From NCBI RefSeq assembly GCF_001552255.1, contig NZ_BCQV01000005.1, positions 53,564 to 117,563 of the forward strand: 64,000 nucleotides of DNA, given 5' to 3'. The notes beneath the pieces are model-generated. The model searched no databases and was not told where the DNA came from. It was given only the letters and a program-made list of their open reading frames with translations. The translations under genes were made by a program, and so were the position numbers. Below, in pieces: positions 24,276 through 34,403 of this stretch (position 1 is its first letter; the number at the start of each line of letters is the position of its first letter). The stretch is from Alicyclobacillus shizuokensis NBRC 103103 (GTDB lineage: Bacteria > Bacillota > Bacilli > Alicyclobacillales > Alicyclobacillaceae).

Positions 24276-25230
24276 GCATGCCGTCCTCCATTTCCTCGCG
24301 GCCGCCGAGTTGAAAAGCGGTGAAGTTCCCTTGCCGCTCTCCCGTGCGCACGGTGTATACCGCGTAGCGGTTTTGCACTTTGTGCACGGACTCCACCACC
24401 GCCAGGGTCTTCCATGGGTAGACCCAGACTTCTTCACCGACCGAGAACCGACGCTTCTCCTCCACGACGTCCTGTCCATCGTCATAGGCGAGAATGTCGT
24501 AACCGCCGGTGACCTCGGTGACCGTACCGCTCACGTACTGGCTCTCCTCCTGGCACAGGAACAATACGACACGGGCGATGTCACCACCAACCGGCGCGCG
24601 CACCAGTGGATTGTGCGGGTCCCAAGCCTCGTGGACCAACCGGGTCTTCCACGGGCCCCGCACATCCCCTGGACAGACCATGTTGGCGGTGATTCCGCTC
24701 TGCCGCTCCTCGCGGGCAATGCTCCGGGTGAGCGATGCCAAGCCGGCCTTGGCGGCCGCGTACGCCGCCCGGTACCGCCAGCCCGCGGCTCGGCCGGCAC
24801 CGTCAAACCCTATCGTGATGATACGGCCAAACGCCCGCTTGCGCATGCCGTCTATGACCAGCCTGTACATCCACAGGAGGGCGCTCAGGTTGCCGTCGAG
24901 CATCCGACGCCACATCTCATCTGAATAGTCGGCCAACGGAACCCGTTCAAACACAAACGGACCAAAGTTATGTACCAACGCGTCGATGCGGCCAAAAACA
25001 CTCAGGCAACGACGGACCGCATGTTCCACCTGCCCTTGATCGAGCAAGTCGGCCTGCACCGCCGCCGCGCGCACGCCCAACGATTCGGCCAGGCGCAGCA
25101 AGCCATCCGCCTCCGCCCGACTGTGGCGGTACGTGAAGCCGACATCATAACCGGCCTCCAACATCGTCCGCACAATCGCAAATCCCACTCCGCTGGCGCC
25201 AGCGCTGACAAAAGCCACTCGCCGCTGCAT
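24259..25230 (-). CDS. SDR-family protein with extra C-terminal domain
   Basis: A 323-residue protein. Residues 1-245 form a short-chain dehydrogenase fold: nucleotide loop SAGASGVG (9-16), HNFG (87-90) in place of NNAG, Asn114, and Tyr157-x3-Lys161. The catalytic Ser, expected at about 144, is missing (GFDGAG). Residues 258-312 are an added SH3-like beta module (FSVGEEVWVYPWKTLAVVESV). The ATG has a strong AAAGGAGGACGG site. It ends inside the aminotransferase-like gene, so both are translated together. Substrate unknown. Confidence 0.8.
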   Translation of the reverse strand: MQRRVAFVSAGASGVGFAIVRTMLEAGYDVGFTYRHSRAEADGLLRLAESLGVRAAAVQADLLDQGQVEHAVRRCLSVFGRIDALVHNFGPFVFERVPLADYSDEMWRRMLDGNLSALLWMYRLVIDGMRKRAFGRIITIGFDGAGRAAGWRYRAAYAAAKAGLASLTRSIAREERQSGITANMVCPGDVRGPWKTRLVHEAWDPHNPLVRAPVGGDIARVVLFLCQEESQYVSGTVTEVTGGYDILAYDDGQDVVEEKRRFSVGEEVWVYPWKTLAVVESVHKVQNRYAVYTVRTGERQGNFTAFQLGGREEMEDGMHGTRG

Positions 25231-25293
25231 ACCCGTCCTCCTTTGGCACCATGATACCATGAACGCGGGAGATGCAGGGTACCACAGCGCGTC

Positions 25294-26772
25294 TTACCGT
25301 TGAGGTCGGATGGCTCGAAGCCACACGCCAGGAAATTCGATGATGCGTTCCGAAACCGGGTACTTGCGGCAAACGTCCTTGCCGCGGTCCACCAGTTCAG
25401 AGATCACCGCCCGGCGGTCGTCCCACGGCAGCTCCATCAATTCGGTCTGAAAGTAACTGACGCCGCGCACCAGAAACTGCACCACCCGCTCCGGGTCCTC
25501 AAAGCGAAGCGGGGTCTTCACGTACTCTACTTCCACACTGTGCAGCCCGGCTCCCGCAAACCATTGGCGCAGTTGATCCACCGTGGGCATGTAGTTGGCG
25601 GGCCGGTCCGCGTTGCGTCGGCGGGCCAGCTCGAACATCGGCGCAAACCACTCGCGGAAGAAGGGGCGATTGAGGTCCACCTGCAGTCCCTGGTAAATCG
25701 AAACGCAGCCACCCGGCCGCACAACGCGCCGCATCTCGGCCAGCGCCCGGGATGGGTCGACAAAGTGGATGAAGTAGCTGCCGCAGCACACATCGAACAC
25801 CTCATCGGCAAACGGCAAATTTTCCACCGACGCCTGCTGCAGCACCACCTGCGGCGGACTGCCCAACTGCCGCCACTTGCGTGCCGCTTGCTCCAGCATC
25901 CCCTGCGACACGTCGGTGGCGGTCAGCATACCCAAACTTCCGACCTGCTCATACAGTCCACTGTCGAACGTCAACGCTCCTGTGCCACACGCCACCTCGA
26001 GCACATGGGCGCCGCGCAAATCGCCCAACCAGGCGATGTAGTCGCGCCGCTGCTGTGGCGTCTCCGGAAAGACCGCGTTGAATAGATCGTCGAAATTTTC
26101 GGCCTGGTCAAATTGATAGATGTAGGACATCATCACCCGCTTGCCGATGTACCCCGAATCGACGAACACCTGGTGGATAAACTCGTACATTTTCAAACCG
26201 CGTCGCGTGATGCCGACCACCCGTTCCCCCTCCCCCTGGCGCACCCGAAACAGGCCTCCGGCTAGCCCCAGAATCAACACCATATCCAAGCTCTCGGGCC
26301 GGTACGGGTGGTGACGACGCGCCTGGAGGAAGTCCGCTTCGGCTAGTTCGCGGTGGTAATACAGGGGCTGCAGGATGTCGTGGACGATGACCCAATGGTA
26401 CAGACGATAGAGCTCCTCCATCCCGTGCTGCGAGAGGAACGCGGAGACCCGGCGGTGGGCTTCCACGAGCACCGCCGGCGTGGGGATGACATTGCCCGTC
26501 TGCTCGTGCATGATGGACATCGCGGTCGACAGGAGCGTCTCCAACAAACCACGGCGGGCCAGATTGATGGAAAACGGAATATCCTCCAGTTGCGACATTC
26601 GTTCGTAGTGCGTGAAACGTTGAAACAGGCTGTCGGTCATAGCGGAGGCCTGCTCGTAGACGCGGCCAAAGGCCGCCTGCGAGTAGGTGTTGACCAACAG
26701 CGGGTCAATCAGAATTCCCGCCTCCATCATGTTCTTGATGCTGAAAACCCATTCCTCGCGCTCCACCCGCAT
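25294..26772 (-). CDS. SAM-dependent methyltransferase with large N-terminal domain
   Basis: About 492 residues. The C-terminal half is a class I methyltransferase: HVLEVACGTGAL (SAM loop), LTATDVSQGML, ENLPFADEVFDVCCG, and MRRVVRPGG. The N-terminal 250 residues are helical and end in a winged-helix-like part (GITRRGLKMYEF); I do not recognise this domain. The start is uncertain: the ATG at 26772 has AGGAG 12 bases upstream, a GTG at 26766 has GAGGGG, and an ATG at 26814 has no ribosome site. It is first in a row with the SDR and aminotransferase-like genes, 63 bases before the SDR. Confidence 0.78.
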   Translation of the reverse strand: MRVEREEWVFSIKNMMEAGILIDPLLVNTYSQAAFGRVYEQASAMTDSLFQRFTHYERMSQLEDIPFSINLARRGLLETLLSTAMSIMHEQTGNVIPTPAVLVEAHRRVSAFLSQHGMEELYRLYHWVIVHDILQPLYYHRELAEADFLQARRHHPYRPESLDMVLILGLAGGLFRVRQGEGERVVGITRRGLKMYEFIHQVFVDSGYIGKRVMMSYIYQFDQAENFDDLFNAVFPETPQQRRDYIAWLGDLRGAHVLEVACGTGALTFDSGLYEQVGSLGMLTATDVSQGMLEQAARKWRQLGSPPQVVLQQASVENLPFADEVFDVCCGSYFIHFVDPSRALAEMRRVVRPGGCVSIYQGLQVDLNRPFFREWFAPMFELARRRNADRPANYMPTVDQLRQWFAGAGLHSVEVEYVKTPLRFEDPERVVQFLVRGVSYFQTELMELPWDDRRAVISELVDRGKDVCRKYPVSERIIEFPGVWLRAIRPQR

Positions 26773-26980
26773 CCCCTCGCAAAGCTCCTGATGTTCATTT
26801 ATAATATGAATCATAATCTATGAGCTACTTCGTAGTTTTCTTGTCAGCGCCGGCCCAGGAATAAGACCAGACCCGCATCTCCTTCTGCACCCGCCGAAAC
26901 GGTCGTTGCGAGCGCCGGTTCCTGCCACATACACCCTTTGTCCGCGCCATACACTATACAAACGCCCGGGAGGTGTCGCC

Positions 26981-27328
26981 ATGTACTTTCGCTACGACGA
27001 CCGCCTGCAGATTGAACTTCCCCATTTTCCGGCGCCGTTTCCCTCTCTGCCGCCCGACGTCCAAGAAGAAGTACTGGTAACGTGGGAAAGAATCCGCGCC
27101 CATATCCCTGAACGCATCATTGAACTGGAACACCGCATTGAACAGGTGCTCGAAAAGGTGCACCACGAAGAGGATTGGGACATCATCGCCGCGCACTTTC
27201 AGCAGATCTCCGATTATGCCAGCCGCATCAACGAATTGAACACGTGGCGCCGGGTCGACCCGTCCCTGCCCGCGTACTTCTCCGAAGACATCCCACTCTC
27301 GAGCGAACATCGGGATCGGGAAAAGTGA
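26981..27328 (+). CDS. Conserved-looking protein of unknown function
   Basis: A 115-residue acidic, mostly helical protein starting MYFRYDDRLQIELPHFPAPF. GGGAGGTG lies six bases before ATG. The middle (about 40-85) has heptad-like spacing that could form a coiled coil. It diverges from the methyltransferase gene. I recognise no family; the good ribosome site, codon use and protein-like composition argue it is real. Confidence 0.65.
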   Translation: MYFRYDDRLQIELPHFPAPFPSLPPDVQEEVLVTWERIRAHIPERIIELEHRIEQVLEKVHHEEDWDIIAAHFQQISDYASRINELNTWRRVDPSLPAYFSEDIPLSSEHRDREK

Positions 27329-27416
27329 ACCGAGATCTGGTTTCCGACATCGTGTCACTTAAGATTAGCACATTCAGTCCGGCAAAGTCACGAGTCCTTT
27401 GGAGCAGGTTGCAGCC

Positions 27417-27444
27417 TTGTCATCCCGGTCGGCTCCGGTACAAT
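27417..27444 (+). promoter_or_regulatory. Promoter upstream of the GNAT-like gene
   Basis: TTGTCA (27417-27422) and TACAAT (27439-27444) are 16 bases apart. This would leave a leader of about 125 bases. The leader contains a strong ribosome site (GGAGGGG) before ATG at 27466 and a CCCCAT/ATGGGG hairpin, so a short leader peptide is possible. Confidence 0.4.
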
Positions 27445-27577
27445 GATGAATACGGAGGGGCCGGGATGCCGAAGGATTGCGTCCACCCATCACCCTGCCA
27501 TCCCCCATGTCTATGGGGCGGCCGTCCTGGCCACACTGGGAACAAATACGGCTCCTGCAGCCTCACCGGAGTGACGA

Positions 27578-28108
27578 ATGGACATGGAAGCACAAATCCC
27601 CGACGAATCACGCTCCTCCTCGTTGGCAAGCGAAGTGTGGGCACAAGGCCTGGACCTGGCAATCGATTGGGTGCCGTTTCCGAACATGAAGTCACGCCTG
27701 CGCCGCCTGGCCCGAGAGTGGCAGGACGAGGCCGACACGACGGCGCTCGACACGCTCGCTCTGGTCCGCTGGGAAGTGTGGGAAGCTGAGTGCGGCTTGG
27801 CGCCACACCCAGAGGTCGCTGTGGCGCGAGTGAACGGACGGACCTGCGGCGTCCTGTCGGGATACAGCCACGGCGGATGGCGCTGCTTCTTCGTCAGCCA
27901 CTTGGCCGTCGCCGCGCGCCCCCATCCGCCGCTGGCTCCGCGCGTCCGCCAGGCGCTGCTGACGGCCGCCATTGACCGCAGCATCGAACTGGGCTGGCAC
28001 GGCTGGGTAGCGTGCGAGCCGGCTGAAGGAGAGGAAAAGCTGTGGCGGGAACTGGGATTCCACAAATACGACGACTTCACCTACCGCCGCATGGGCTACT
28101 TCCATTGA
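27578..28108 (+). CDS. GNAT-like N-acetyltransferase
   Basis: A 176-residue protein with an acetyltransferase-like C-terminal half: a central strand CFFVSHLAVAARPHPP, a helix VRQALLTAAIDRSIELG, then CEPAEGEEKLWRELGFHKYDDFTYRRMGY, the usual late GNAT pattern. The acetyl-CoA loop (R/Q-x-x-G-x-G/A) is poorly conserved. Upstream in-frame stops fix the start at 27578 or two codons later. Substrate unknown. It faces the ABC operon tail-to-tail. Confidence 0.6.
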   Translation: MDMEAQIPDESRSSSLASEVWAQGLDLAIDWVPFPNMKSRLRRLAREWQDEADTTALDTLALVRWEVWEAECGLAPHPEVAVARVNGRTCGVLSGYSHGGWRCFFVSHLAVAARPHPPLAPRVRQALLTAAIDRSIELGWHGWVACEPAEGEEKLWRELGFHKYDDFTYRRMGYFH

Positions 28109-28240
28109 ACATCTGAACATCTAGTGCGTGAAAGAAAGCGCTCAAGACCATGCCGTCTGGCATTCACCATGGCGGCGGTCAGGGTGTGGGCGATGAGCCG
28201 TCCACCCCCTACCGCCCGGCGGTCCGACGGCCGCGCGCCG

Positions 28241-29509
28241 TCACGCGTTTAACACGTCTTTACGCATGAAGTACACAAACGCGCCCACCAACGACAATAC
28301 TCCCCAAACCGCCAATGTGCACAATCCGGTACCGAGGGAGACGGTCAACCCCAGGTTCTGCGCGGTTTGGCCGGTCCAATTGGCTGCCAGGTTCATGTGG
28401 GTCGGAAACAACACGGGCACCACACGCGATCCCTGAAGAAATTGGGTCACGACAAAGCCTATCACCACCGCCCCCAGCGCAGCCGCTGTGCTGGCCATGG
28501 CCGACTTGAACAGCGTGCTGCAGAGAAAGGCGATGGTCGCCACGACCATCATGGCGACGACCTCCAGCCCGGCCGAGGCCAACAGATACACCCACATCGG
28601 CAGCACGTGCGCATGCGTCAAGAGGGGAATGACGACATCCGTGGAACTGCCGTCGCTGGCGATGAAGTGTTTAAACTGGTAGGTCAAGCCGACCACCTGT
28701 GGCTGCCGCGCGCCGTGCATCCCGTACTGCAGACAGCCTATCAACCAGACCACCGCCAACAGCCCCGCCGTCAACAAGGCTGTGGCAAGGCACGCAACCA
28801 ACCACTTGCCCAACAGCACCTTCCAACGCGGGACAGGCCGGACCAACAGGAGTTTGATGGTGCCGCTGGTCGACTCGCCGGAGACGAAATCGGCGGTGAG
28901 AATGACGGCCAGCAGCGGAAGAAACACGCTGGCGGAAAACTGCGTGAACTCCATCACCATGGTGTACGGGTCCTGCGACCCACTCGGCAGCGGCCGCACG
29001 TTGTGCGTCAGCCGGTATGTATCGCTCAACAGGGCGAGGCGCGTCTGCGCGGTGTCGGACTGGTGTTGGGCCGCGGGCAGGCCGCTGGCCGGCGCGGTCT
29101 GCGCCTGAAGTTGCGCCAGGCTCTTCTGCTCCGCACGCACCGATTTCGCCTGCTCCTGGCGCCACTGGGCGTCGCTCTTTGTGGCTTCGGCAATCTGCTT
29201 CTGCAGTTGGCGGATGGAGTCCTGCACCTCTTGCATCTGCTGGGCCACGTCTGGGGCACCGGGCTCTGCGTGGCTTTTCGCCGGGTGTTGCTGCTGGCGC
29301 CGCAAATCGGCCAGCCGCTGCTTGTCCACCACCAACTGCTGCCGCCAGGCGGCTAACGAGTTGTACTTTTGCTGCATCTGATAGTTGTGATAGGTGGCGT
29401 AGGCAAACAGCCCGACCATAGCCACCCCGAGCAGGCTGGCAACCCACAGGCGCCGCCGCCGGACCAACTTCATCCACTCGTTCAGGCACACCCGCACCAG
29501 TTCACGCAC
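28241..29509 (-). CDS. ABC-2 permease with coiled-coil extracytoplasmic insert
   Basis: A 422-residue permease. One N-terminal membrane helix (about 20-38) is followed by a Gln/Lys/Arg-rich coiled coil (about 42-150) outside the membrane, then about five more helices from residue 190. SGESTSGTIKLLLVRPVPRWKVLLGKW is the ABC-2 coupling loop. The start is GTG and overlaps the ATPase gene by eight bases. It is the last gene of the GntR-controlled operon. The coiled coil could bind a partner or substrate outside the cell. Confidence 0.85.
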   Translation of the reverse strand: MRELVRVCLNEWMKLVRRRRLWVASLLGVAMVGLFAYATYHNYQMQQKYNSLAAWRQQLVVDKQRLADLRRQQQHPAKSHAEPGAPDVAQQMQEVQDSIRQLQKQIAEATKSDAQWRQEQAKSVRAEQKSLAQLQAQTAPASGLPAAQHQSDTAQTRLALLSDTYRLTHNVRPLPSGSQDPYTMVMEFTQFSASVFLPLLAVILTADFVSGESTSGTIKLLLVRPVPRWKVLLGKWLVACLATALLTAGLLAVVWLIGCLQYGMHGARQPQVVGLTYQFKHFIASDGSSTDVVIPLLTHAHVLPMWVYLLASAGLEVVAMMVVATIAFLCSTLFKSAMASTAAALGAVVIGFVVTQFLQGSRVVPVLFPTHMNLAANWTGQTAQNLGLTVSLGTGLCTLAVWGVLSLVGAFVYFMRKDVLNA

Positions 29510-30458
29510 CCTGCTCGCCCCCTCGAACCGACCGATTGTCGGCCATGCTCTCTACGCCTTGCGCCTCCGTCAGTTCCAAGAACGCCTGCTCCAGCGACTC
29601 CCGCTGCGGTTCCACCGCATACAGGTCCACGCCGCCGGCCACCAACGCCCGGACCAAGCGAGGCACGTCCGACTGCTCGGCCTCGACGATGAGCGTCTGC
29701 CCCTCCGTCTTTACGTCGGACCAGCCGGCCGCCGCCAATACGCCAGTCGCTGCGACCACATCCCCCACCTGCAGCCGCACCCGGCCGGTCGCCGCCTGAG
29801 TCAAGTCGGCCACCGTGTGCTCCCCGACCACCCGGCCGCCCTTGAGGATGGCGACACGGTCGCACATCATTTGGATTTCGCTGAGCAGGTGGCTGGAGAC
29901 AAACACACTCGTCCCCTGCTTCGCCAGTGCCCGCATCAACTCGCGGAACTCGCGCATGCCGGCCGGATCCAGCCCGTTGGTCGGTTCGTCCAACACCAGC
30001 AGCCGCGGACGCGCCAACAGCGCCTGGGCCACCCCCAGCCGTTGCCGCATGCCCAACGAGTAGCGCCTCACTTTTTCGTCCAGGCGGTCTTTGAGGCGCA
30101 CCATCTCCGCCACTTCGTCAATGCGCTTGGGCGCGTCCCCCAACCCCGCCAAGCGGGCGTAGTGCAAAAGGTTCTGGCGCCCGGTCAGGTAGCTGTAGAC
30201 CTCCGGGTTTTCGACTATCGTGCCCAACGCCGACATGGCCTGCCGCCGATCCCGCCAGACGTCCTGGCCGAGCAGCCGGATCTGGCCGCGGGTTGGCCGG
30301 GCGAGGCCGACAATCATGCGGATGGTGGTCGTCTTGCCGGCTCCGTTGGGACCGAGGAAGCCATAGACTTCACCGTCTTCGACGGTCATGTTCAGGTCTT
30401 CGACAATCCAGCGCTTCCCGATTCGTTTCGACACACCCTCAAGCGTAAGAACGGACAA
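29502..30458 (-). CDS. ABC transporter ATP-binding protein (second cassette)
   Basis: A 318-residue ATPase with Walker A GPNGAGKTTT, signature YSLGMRQRLGVAQALL, and Walker B LLVLDEPTNGLDP; the C-terminal 90 residues form a regulatory domain. The start is TTG after AGGAGGAAG; the frame is open further up but without a ribosome site. It pairs with the coiled-coil permease that follows. In composition it resembles antimicrobial-peptide or lantibiotic self-protection exporters, but this is inference. Confidence 0.88.
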   Translation of the reverse strand: MSVLTLEGVSKRIGKRWIVEDLNMTVEDGEVYGFLGPNGAGKTTTIRMIVGLARPTRGQIRLLGQDVWRDRRQAMSALGTIVENPEVYSYLTGRQNLLHYARLAGLGDAPKRIDEVAEMVRLKDRLDEKVRRYSLGMRQRLGVAQALLARPRLLVLDEPTNGLDPAGMREFRELMRALAKQGTSVFVSSHLLSEIQMMCDRVAILKGGRVVGEHTVADLTQAATGRVRLQVGDVVAATGVLAAAGWSDVKTEGQTLIVEAEQSDVPRLVRALVAGGVDLYAVEPQRESLEQAFLELTEAQGVESMADNRSVRGGEQGA

Positions 30459-31462
30459 ACGATTCTTCCTCCTCTCCTCTGATGGCAGGGCACTATCGGC
30501 GATGCTGCCAGGTACCGCGCTGCAAGGTCCGCTGCGCGACGTCAAGGCCCGCCCACAACAGCGCCACGCACACCACAAACACAACGGGAACGAGCCCCCA
30601 TCGGCCGGTACGCGCGCTGGTGGCTGTGGCCACCACCAATCCCAGAAGGACGCTCACGCTGGGAATCACCAACCGCCACAGAGCGGGCAATCCCAGCAGG
30701 GCGTCAAAGTCTTCGGCAAGCATGCGGGCGAATGCACGCTGACCGACGAAATATCCCAACCAAGCGAGAAACAAGAGCCACAGCACAATCAACCACGGGA
30801 TGGGCACCGCCGCCGACAGCCAGGTCCAAGGGGACAGCGGCGCCATCACGTCGGGCCAGGTGGCAGACTTCATCTCAGGTGGGATGACGAGCGCCACCAA
30901 TCCCGGCAGCCAGACGGGCACGTCCGCCAACAGGGCGGTGAGCAAGAAGGCCGGGACAGCACCGGACACGACGCAGGAGACCATGAAAGCCAGGCCGTAA
31001 AAAGCCATCCACAGCGAAAACTTGTCGCAGGCAAAGGCGGCCATTTGGCCTGCAGAGACTGGCTTTGGCGCCGTGAGATTCAGGATGGTGAGCAGGAAGA
31101 CCAAAAGGCTGAGCGTGCACAAAATCCAGCCGCAGCCGACGACAAACTTGACGCGCAGGAGGTCTGCGCGCTTGACCGGCCCCATGAGGATTCCCAACAG
31201 GTCGCCCTGCGCCCGCTCCCGCGCCACTTGACGGGTGGCCACCGCCATCATCGTCAGCACAGCGACCGCCCCCGTCGTTCCCTCGCTTGACAGTTGCTCT
31301 ACGCTGCTGGAGACGTAGGACCAAAGCCCGGCCCAGGCTACCCGTGGCGGCAAACCGCTGTCCGACGCCAACTGCAGGGCCACGACGAGCAGGCGCAGCC
31401 ACAGTTCGCCTAGGATGAGCACTGTGCCGCCGATCAGCCAGGAGCGCTGCTCCTTCCACTCT

Positions 31463-32412
<950 letters not shown>

Positions 32413-32416
<4 letters not shown>

Positions 32417-32811
32417 TTCTCCCCCTCCCGCTGCTCGCGCCACTGTGCCAACACACGTTGGAACAGCCGCAAAAGATCGGTCTCGTTCATACCCAGATGA
32501 TGCGCTTCGACGACCAGTTTGCGCATGGTGTCGACCATGGTCTGCTTGCGCGCCTGGACATCCGAGGCTTGACCGGTCTCGCTGATGAAGGTGCCGCGTC
32601 CGCGTACCACCTCAATGACGCGCTGCCGTTCCAACTCCTGGTACGCCTTGGCGATGGTGTTGTGGTTGATGGTCAGCATCCCAGCCAGTTCACGCACCGA
32701 CGGCAGCCGGTCCCCCGGCTTCAGCAGCCCTTGCGCCACCCGAGCCTTGACTTCGTCCACAATCTGTTGGTACATGGGCACAGATGAGCGCGCGTCCACA
32801 CGCAACCACAT
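32413..32811 (-). CDS. GntR family repressor, YtrA subfamily
   Basis: A 132-residue regulator: a winged helix (about 10-75, with LPSVRELAGMLTINHNTIAKAYQELERQRVIEVVRGRGTF) and a short helical tail (80-130), the compact YtrA layout. It heads a five-gene operon with two ABC transporters. Its own promoter carries a perfect inverted repeat just past the -10 box (32858-32880), so it most likely represses itself and the transporters. The inducer is unknown; relatives respond to lipid II-binding antibiotics. Confidence 0.9.
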
Positions 32812-32857
32812 GGGAATGAACCCCTATCATACAAGGTTGTCGCACTGGATTGTCCGT

Positions 32858-32880
32858 GTGTACCGGTACATATGGTACAC
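32858..32880 (-). promoter_or_regulatory. Probable operator of the GntR repressor
   Basis: GTGTACC-N9-GGTACAC is a perfect inverted repeat, starting five bases past the -10 box of the gntR promoter. The centre also contains the palindrome GTACCGGTAC. Position and symmetry suit repression by blocking RNA polymerase. Confidence 0.65.
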
Positions 32881-32884
32881 CTTC

Positions 32885-32914
32885 AGTATACGGGAGCTCT
32901 CTCTCAGGCGTCAA
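32885..32914 (-). promoter_or_regulatory. Promoter of the gntR-ABC operon
   Basis: On the minus strand TTGACG (32909-32914) and TATACT (32885-32890) are 18 bases apart, placing the start of transcription inside the operator. Confidence 0.6.
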
Positions 32915-32933
32915 CGGCTCCCGTAGCATTTTG

Positions 32934-33239
32934 CTACCTTTGGCAATCGCGAATCGCTTGCGCTAGTGCCGCTCGGAAGGCGGCCAGTTCCTCGCCTGGT
33001 TGTTCCAGATCCTGTTGACGAAACCGGTGCAGCCACGGCCCGCCGCGAAACGGGGCCACACTGTGGGGCGCGACCCGCACCTCGTACCAGTTTTCCGCAT
33101 CCCCCGCGCCCATGGGCGGCCGTGGCAAATGCCGTACCGTGCGCACCAGCACATTGGCAGTCCGGGCGTCGATGGGCGGCTGCATCAACTCGATGTCGGC
33201 CAGGGGAAAGAGTGTATGCAGCCAGGTCCACTCTCCCAT
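32934..33239 (-). CDS. Protein of unknown function
   Basis: A 101-residue soluble protein starting MGEWTWLHTLFPLADIELMQPP. ATG is preceded by a strong GGGGGAGGTGAG. It has no membrane segment, metal motif or known domain that I can see. The middle part (about 43-75) is predicted beta. It lies upstream of gntR on the same strand, but the gntR promoter separates them, so it is probably its own unit. Confidence 0.6.
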   Translation of the reverse strand: MGEWTWLHTLFPLADIELMQPPIDARTANVLVRTVRHLPRPPMGAGDAENWYEVRVAPHSVAPFRGGPWLHRFRQQDLEQPGEELAAFRAALAQAIRDCQR

Positions 33240-33359
33240 ATGCTCACCTCCCCCCTGTGGACGACCTGAAACCCCAACCTTAAGAGTGACCTGAACCTGC
33301 CCATGCAGGAAGGGAAACACGGGCGTAGCGGCTGGTCCGATTCTTCCGCCAGTACCTGG

Positions 33360-33375
33360 GCTGACCCGGGTCAGC
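33360..33375 (-). terminator. Palindrome at the end of the nucleoside hydrolase gene
   Basis: GCTGACCCGGGTCAGC is a perfect 16-base palindrome starting at the nucleoside hydrolase stop codon. It could form a short hairpin, but no T run follows. Confidence 0.3.
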
Positions 33376-34328
33376 TACGCTCGCATGCCCAGACGTTCGC
33401 AGAACCTGGCCAAGAACCGGGCCACGTCCAGGTCGACGCAGACATCCGCGTTCGCCGCGGCGGGCGCGGCGGGACGCCAGTCCACGACCGTCATGCCAGC
33501 GGTCAAGCGGCCTTCCGTCTCCACCGCCACATGCCGACGCTCAGTGCGGCACAATGTCGGGTCGGACACCATCGCGACCGCGAGCGGATCGTGCAAGGCG
33601 CACCAGGCCTGCTCCGACTGCTGTGCACGCTGGTACGCGTTCATGTAAAACCCGACCGCCTCACGCAACAAAGGCGCATAGGGCGTGGAATCGGTCAAGG
33701 TGTCCAGATGGGCGTGGGTCAGGCGCGCCTGCATGGTGACATCCAGCCCGACCATTGTGATGGGAACCCCGGACGCGAACACCAGTTGCGCCGCCTCCGG
33801 GTCCCCCCAGATGTTCGCCTCCGCCACCGGCGTGACGTTGCCCGGGCAAGCGGCGGCGCCGCCCATCATCACGACGCGCCGGACCAGGCGCGGCAGCTCT
33901 GGATCAAAGGTGAACGCTTTGGCCAGATTGGTCATCCGTGCCACAGGCACCAAGGTGACCTCTCGAGGGTATCGGCGAATGGCCTCGCGGATGAACGACA
34001 TCGCGTCCATCGCCTCGGCGCTCCGTCCGTGGGCAGGCCGGGGCGCGCCGCCGATGCCGTTGTCCCCGTGTATCCAGGGCACAGGCCCCTCCCATTCGCG
34101 CAGCAGCGGGGCGGCCGATCCGCGGTAAACCGGCACCCTGGCGCCGGCCAAGTGAAGGACGGCAAGGGTGTTGTCGGTCGCCGTGTCGACATCGACATTG
34201 CCAAAACACGTCGTTATGCCCAACAGCTCTATGTCTGGATCGGCAAGGGCGTACAGAATCGCCAGCGCGTCGTCCACTCCCGTATCCACATCGAGGATGA
34301 CCTTGTGTTTGGTTAAGTTCGTCATCAT
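33375..34328 (-). CDS. Nucleoside hydrolase (inosine-uridine preferring family)
   Basis: A 317-residue hydrolase splitting ribonucleosides into base and ribose. It has the calcium-binding N-terminal DVDTGVDDALAIL, the segment TTCFGNVDVDTATDNTL, VMMGG, VAEANIWGDPEAAQLVF (with the NxxxDPEAA signature), and ALHDPLAVA near the C-terminus. GGAGGG precedes two adjacent ATG codons; either could be used. It diverges from the DUF309 gene. Likely a nucleoside salvage enzyme of the cytoplasm. Confidence 0.9.
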   Translation of the reverse strand: MMTNLTKHKVILDVDTGVDDALAILYALADPDIELLGITTCFGNVDVDTATDNTLAVLHLAGARVPVYRGSAAPLLREWEGPVPWIHGDNGIGGAPRPAHGRSAEAMDAMSFIREAIRRYPREVTLVPVARMTNLAKAFTFDPELPRLVRRVVMMGGAAACPGNVTPVAEANIWGDPEAAQLVFASGVPITMVGLDVTMQARLTHAHLDTLTDSTPYAPLLREAVGFYMNAYQRAQQSEQAWCALHDPLAVAMVSDPTLCRTERRHVAVETEGRLTAGMTVVDWRPAAPAAANADVCVDLDVARFLARFCERLGMRA

Positions 34329-34403
34329 ATAATCCCTCCGTCCCATGCTATGATGGATCATAGCGAAAACCGCGCCAATCTCCAATCGCGTTGAGGGGGC
34401 CCC

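Noticed and set aside
27466..27789. Open frame with a strong ribosome site before the GNAT-like gene
   Set aside because: It runs far into the GNAT-like gene in another frame and its translation is low-complexity. At most its first codons may be a leader peptide.
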